A DNA stretch of 64,000 nucleotides from Paenibacillus polymyxa M1. Its GTDB lineage: Bacteria; Bacillota; Bacilli; Paenibacillales; Paenibacillaceae. Shown here piece by piece: positions 62,052 to 64,000 of the stretch. Location: NCBI RefSeq assembly GCF_000237325.1, contig NC_017542.1, positions 4,480,001-4,544,000 on the forward strand, in the 5' to 3' direction. Both the position numbers and the translations under genes were made by a program. The stretch's first letter is position 1, and every line of letters begins with the position of its first letter. The notes beneath the pieces were generated by a model that was not told the DNA's origin, ran no database searches, and saw only the letters and a list, made by a program, of their open reading frames with translations.

Positions 62052-63690
62052 CACGTTCCTTTTGGATTTCGATATTCAGGATATGGTCACATGCTGCTAA
62101 TAGTCTCTGGTCATGTGATACCACGATTGTTATCTTTCTTGACTTTTGCTTAGTCAATATTTCTACAAGTCCACTTACACTCTTTGAATCTAGGGCTGAT
62201 GTTGGCTCATCAAGAATCGTTAAGAATGAATCTTTACTTAATGCACGAATCAAAGATAATTTTTGCTTTTCACCACCAGAAAAGTTGCTCCCATTTTCAT
62301 TTATTAATATATTTTCAAGGTTAGATTTTGTTATCATCCCTTCAAGACCAAAGGCATTTATAAGCTCATTTTGGTTACTAGCAGTCTCTTTCGAAAAATT
62401 AATTCCAAATCTTAAATATTCCTCTATTGGTAGATTTAAAAACTCCGGATTCTGTTCTACATAAGAAATTTTAAAACGCCTCATATTAAGCATATCCAAA
62501 TCTTTTATGGAGCAATTATTAAAAGCTATCTCTCCTGTGTAAAGATCACTATATAGACCTATCATAGTATTAAGTAATGTTGTTTTGCCTGAACCATTAT
62601 GGCCACATATCCCGTAAATTTCCCCCTTAGAAAAATCATAAGAAAAGTCTCTAAATACGCTTTCACCAGAATATTTAACACCTAATTTTTTAATACTTAT
62701 TTTCTCTAATTCTACAAGTGTTGCACTACCATAAATATCATTTTCAGATTTCATAATGTCATTTAACCGTTCTATCGATACTTTCGTCTCTTGGTATGAG
62801 CTTGCTAAACTTAATAAATATGAGGTTGACGAGATGATCATTGAAAGGTAGGTGTTAATTATAGTGAACTGCCCTACACTCATTTGGCCAATTACAACTT
62901 TATGACCTCCAATTCCAATTACAAATATATAGCAGATGATCAATATAAATTGATTTAGATTTGAGAAAATATAATTAGTTTTCACTTGTGAAGTCGCAAC
63001 TCTAAATAATGAATTAAATGCTTTATTTAACCGCTCATTCATTTCATTAAAGAGTACATTCTTCTTTATAAAAACCAATTTGTTAATTTGTTCGACTTTT
63101 TTAGAGTAGTATTCATTTGCTTCTTTTTTGTATTTCAAATTTGCTTTATACAATTTTTTTCTAAAAACCACATATGTAAATATATAAAATGGAATAAGCG
63201 AGAAAATTATAACGCATAGTAGTACATCAGCTTTTAAAACAATAATACCGCTGACAATTATTGTTATTACTTGCAATACTAAGTTAGAAATATTATTTGA
63301 AAAAAAGTCAACTACTGTGGATGAATCATTATTAATTTGGTCAACTAAGTATGCATTATCCTTATCTTTGAAGACCGACAGTTTGGTTTTAAATATCTTT
63401 TGATAGATATCATTGCAGATTTCGTATAATAATAAATTATTCAATTTGGTAGAGAAAAGAGCAGTTAAATATTGTATGAGAATGTTTGCTATATTTATAA
63501 TCCCCAGTAACAGTACAAAATATAAAATGATACTTATATTACTTTTTGATACTAAATAATCAATATATATGCCTGTGATGTAAGGCACAATAATTCCTAT
63601 AATCCACAATACTGAAGTAACTGCAATGTAAAAAAATACATACTTGCGCGTTTTTGAAAGGTATTTTTTCAAGTATTCTAGGACTATCAT
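62017..63690 (-). CDS. ABC exporter (fused membrane and ATPase domains)
   Basis: Half-transporter of about 557 residues. Six membrane helices (1-290) precede the ATPase: Walker A GHNGSGKTTLLN, signature NFSGGEKQKLSL, Walker B FLTILDEPTSALDS and the switch VVSHDQR. It has no N-terminal C39 peptidase domain, so it exports but does not trim the leader. ATG 63690 is preferred for the AGGTG six bases upstream; GTG 63699 and ATG 63696 are alternatives. It is probably the exporter of the modified peptide(s) and perhaps self-immunity. Confidence 0.9.
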   Translation of the reverse strand: MIVLEYLKKYLSKTRKYVFFYIAVTSVLWIIGIIVPYITGIYIDYLVSKSNISIILYFVLLLGIINIANILIQYLTALFSTKLNNLLLYEICNDIYQKIFKTKLSVFKDKDNAYLVDQINNDSSTVVDFFSNNISNLVLQVITIIVSGIIVLKADVLLCVIIFSLIPFYIFTYVVFRKKLYKANLKYKKEANEYYSKKVEQINKLVFIKKNVLFNEMNERLNKAFNSLFRVATSQVKTNYIFSNLNQFILIICYIFVIGIGGHKVVIGQMSVGQFTIINTYLSMIISSTSYLLSLASSYQETKVSIERLNDIMKSENDIYGSATLVELEKISIKKLGVKYSGESVFRDFSYDFSKGEIYGICGHNGSGKTTLLNTMIGLYSDLYTGEIAFNNCSIKDLDMLNMRRFKISYVEQNPEFLNLPIEEYLRFGINFSKETASNQNELINAFGLEGMITKSNLENILINENGSNFSGGEKQKLSLIRALSKDSFLTILDEPTSALDSKSVSGLVEILTKQKSRKITIVVSHDQRLLAACDHILNIEIQKERDDIGFHSYGVL

Positions 63691-63721
63691 ATTCATCACC
63701 TATATTTCATATTAGGTAAAT

Positions 63722-63754
63722 CTTAGCGAGATGCTGAAACAGCATCTCGCTAAG
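63722..63754 (-). promoter_or_regulatory. Perfect hairpin between the first peptide and the ABC gene
   Basis: Perfect 14-bp stem CTTAGCGAGATGCT/AGCATCTCGCTAAG (63722-63735 with 63741-63754) with a five-base loop. It lies 20 bases past the peptide stop and has no T-run after it. It fits an attenuator or RNA-stabilising element that gives more peptide than enzyme mRNA. Confidence 0.7.
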
Positions 63755-63773
63755 TAATGTTACTTCTCTTAAG

Positions 63774-63869
63774 CTACATCTTGTAGGAACAAGAAAGAGT
63801 ACAGCCACTTGAACCGTGGAAAGGACAATGTGCACTTACTTGTACAGCACTTTTTACTAATACGTCCAT
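63774..63869 (-). CDS. Short three-Cys peptide, candidate RiPP precursor
   Basis: A 31-residue frame, ATG 63869 to TAG 63774, with AAGGAGGG ten bases upstream. Residues 1-14 (MDVLVKSAVQVSAH) may be a minimal leader. The C-terminal part holds Cys15, Cys23 and Cys27 among Gly, Ser, His and Phe (CPFHG, GCTLSCSY). I recognise no described family. Its SD, its place at the head of the exporter-maturase operon and the hairpin behind it argue that it is real. It shares no sequence with the five-Cys peptide at the other end except Cys content. Confidence 0.6.
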   Translation of the reverse strand: MDVLVKSAVQVSAHCPFHGSSGCTLSCSYKM

Positions 63870-63935
63870 GGTTTTTCCCTCCTTAAATTTTAATTTATAT
63901 AAATAACATACAGTTGAAAAACTATATGCTACTTA

Positions 63936-64000
63936 TCACTTTTGAGCTGCAATAGAAAATGCACTGTTTTCAAGCGTGATATTTATTTTTGCTTTACCTG
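63936..64000 (-). CDS. C-terminal end of a frame cut by the window edge
   Basis: A leftward frame open at the right edge and closed by TGA at 63936-63938; the last residues read NITLENSAFSIAAQK. Only 20 residues are visible, so no identity can be given. It ends 67 bases before the short-peptide start and could be another precursor or the end of an upstream RiPP gene. Confidence 0.35.
   Translation of the reverse strand, partial: GKAKINITLENSAFSIAAQK

Noticed and set aside
63774..63869. Short peptide as a lanthipeptide
   Set aside because: It has Ser, Thr and Cys, but no LanB, LanC, LanM or LanKC gene is visible; the only modifying enzyme is a radical SAM protein.

Overview
The window is a Gram-positive, endospore-forming chromosome segment whose gene content and order match the Paenibacillus group. 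It carries spo0B, spoIVFA/spoIVFB, spoVID and a SafA-like LysM protein beside minCD, mreBCD, the hem genes, lonA/lonB, clpX/clpP and tig, in nearly the order known from Bacillus subtilis. I infer the genus from gene order and recognised protein families; no database search was done.

Positions 1-48 kb are almost entirely transcribed leftward (minus strand). In order they hold: a LysM coat protein cut by the window edge; an amino-acid operon (ACT-domain regulator, hom, thrB, pheA, ilvE); a ribosome/sporulation operon (rplU, prp, rpmA, spo0B, obgE) behind a strong promoter and an L21-type leader; rng; spoIVFA/spoIVFB; the cell-shape and division genes (mreB, mreC, mreD, minC, minD); radC, maf, a small membrane protein and a SPOR-domain protein; murC, folC and valS behind a T-box; spoVID and an RluA-type enzyme; the heme/siroheme operon (hemA, hemX, a Met8-type gene, hemC, a cobA-hemD fusion, hemB, hemL); speD; a conserved unknown; engB, lonA, lonB; ispG; clpX; clpP; tig; and a TPR-type protein.

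Positions 48.6-60 kb are carbon-metabolism accessory genes. They hold a tRNA-Arg, exoA, a GH1 beta-glucosidase with a LacI-family regulator and matching operators, a decayed sugar-permease remnant in front of the glucosidase, glpF-glpK behind a promoter that overlaps a cre-like site, a glucose/GlcNAc-type PTS permease, and a three-gene sugar ABC transporter. Terminators bound most units.

Positions 60.2-64 kb are visibly more AT-rich and hold the most unusual locus: a leftward RiPP (ribosomally made, modified peptide) operon. It starts with a 31-residue, three-cysteine peptide. A perfect 14-bp hairpin follows, then an ABC exporter, an overlapping SPASM-type radical SAM maturase, and last a 64-residue peptide with five cysteines in a CxC...CxCxC arrangement. 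Two dissimilar cysteine peptides thus flank one maturase and one exporter. The operon continues, or has a neighbour, beyond the right edge, where only the end of a reading frame is visible.
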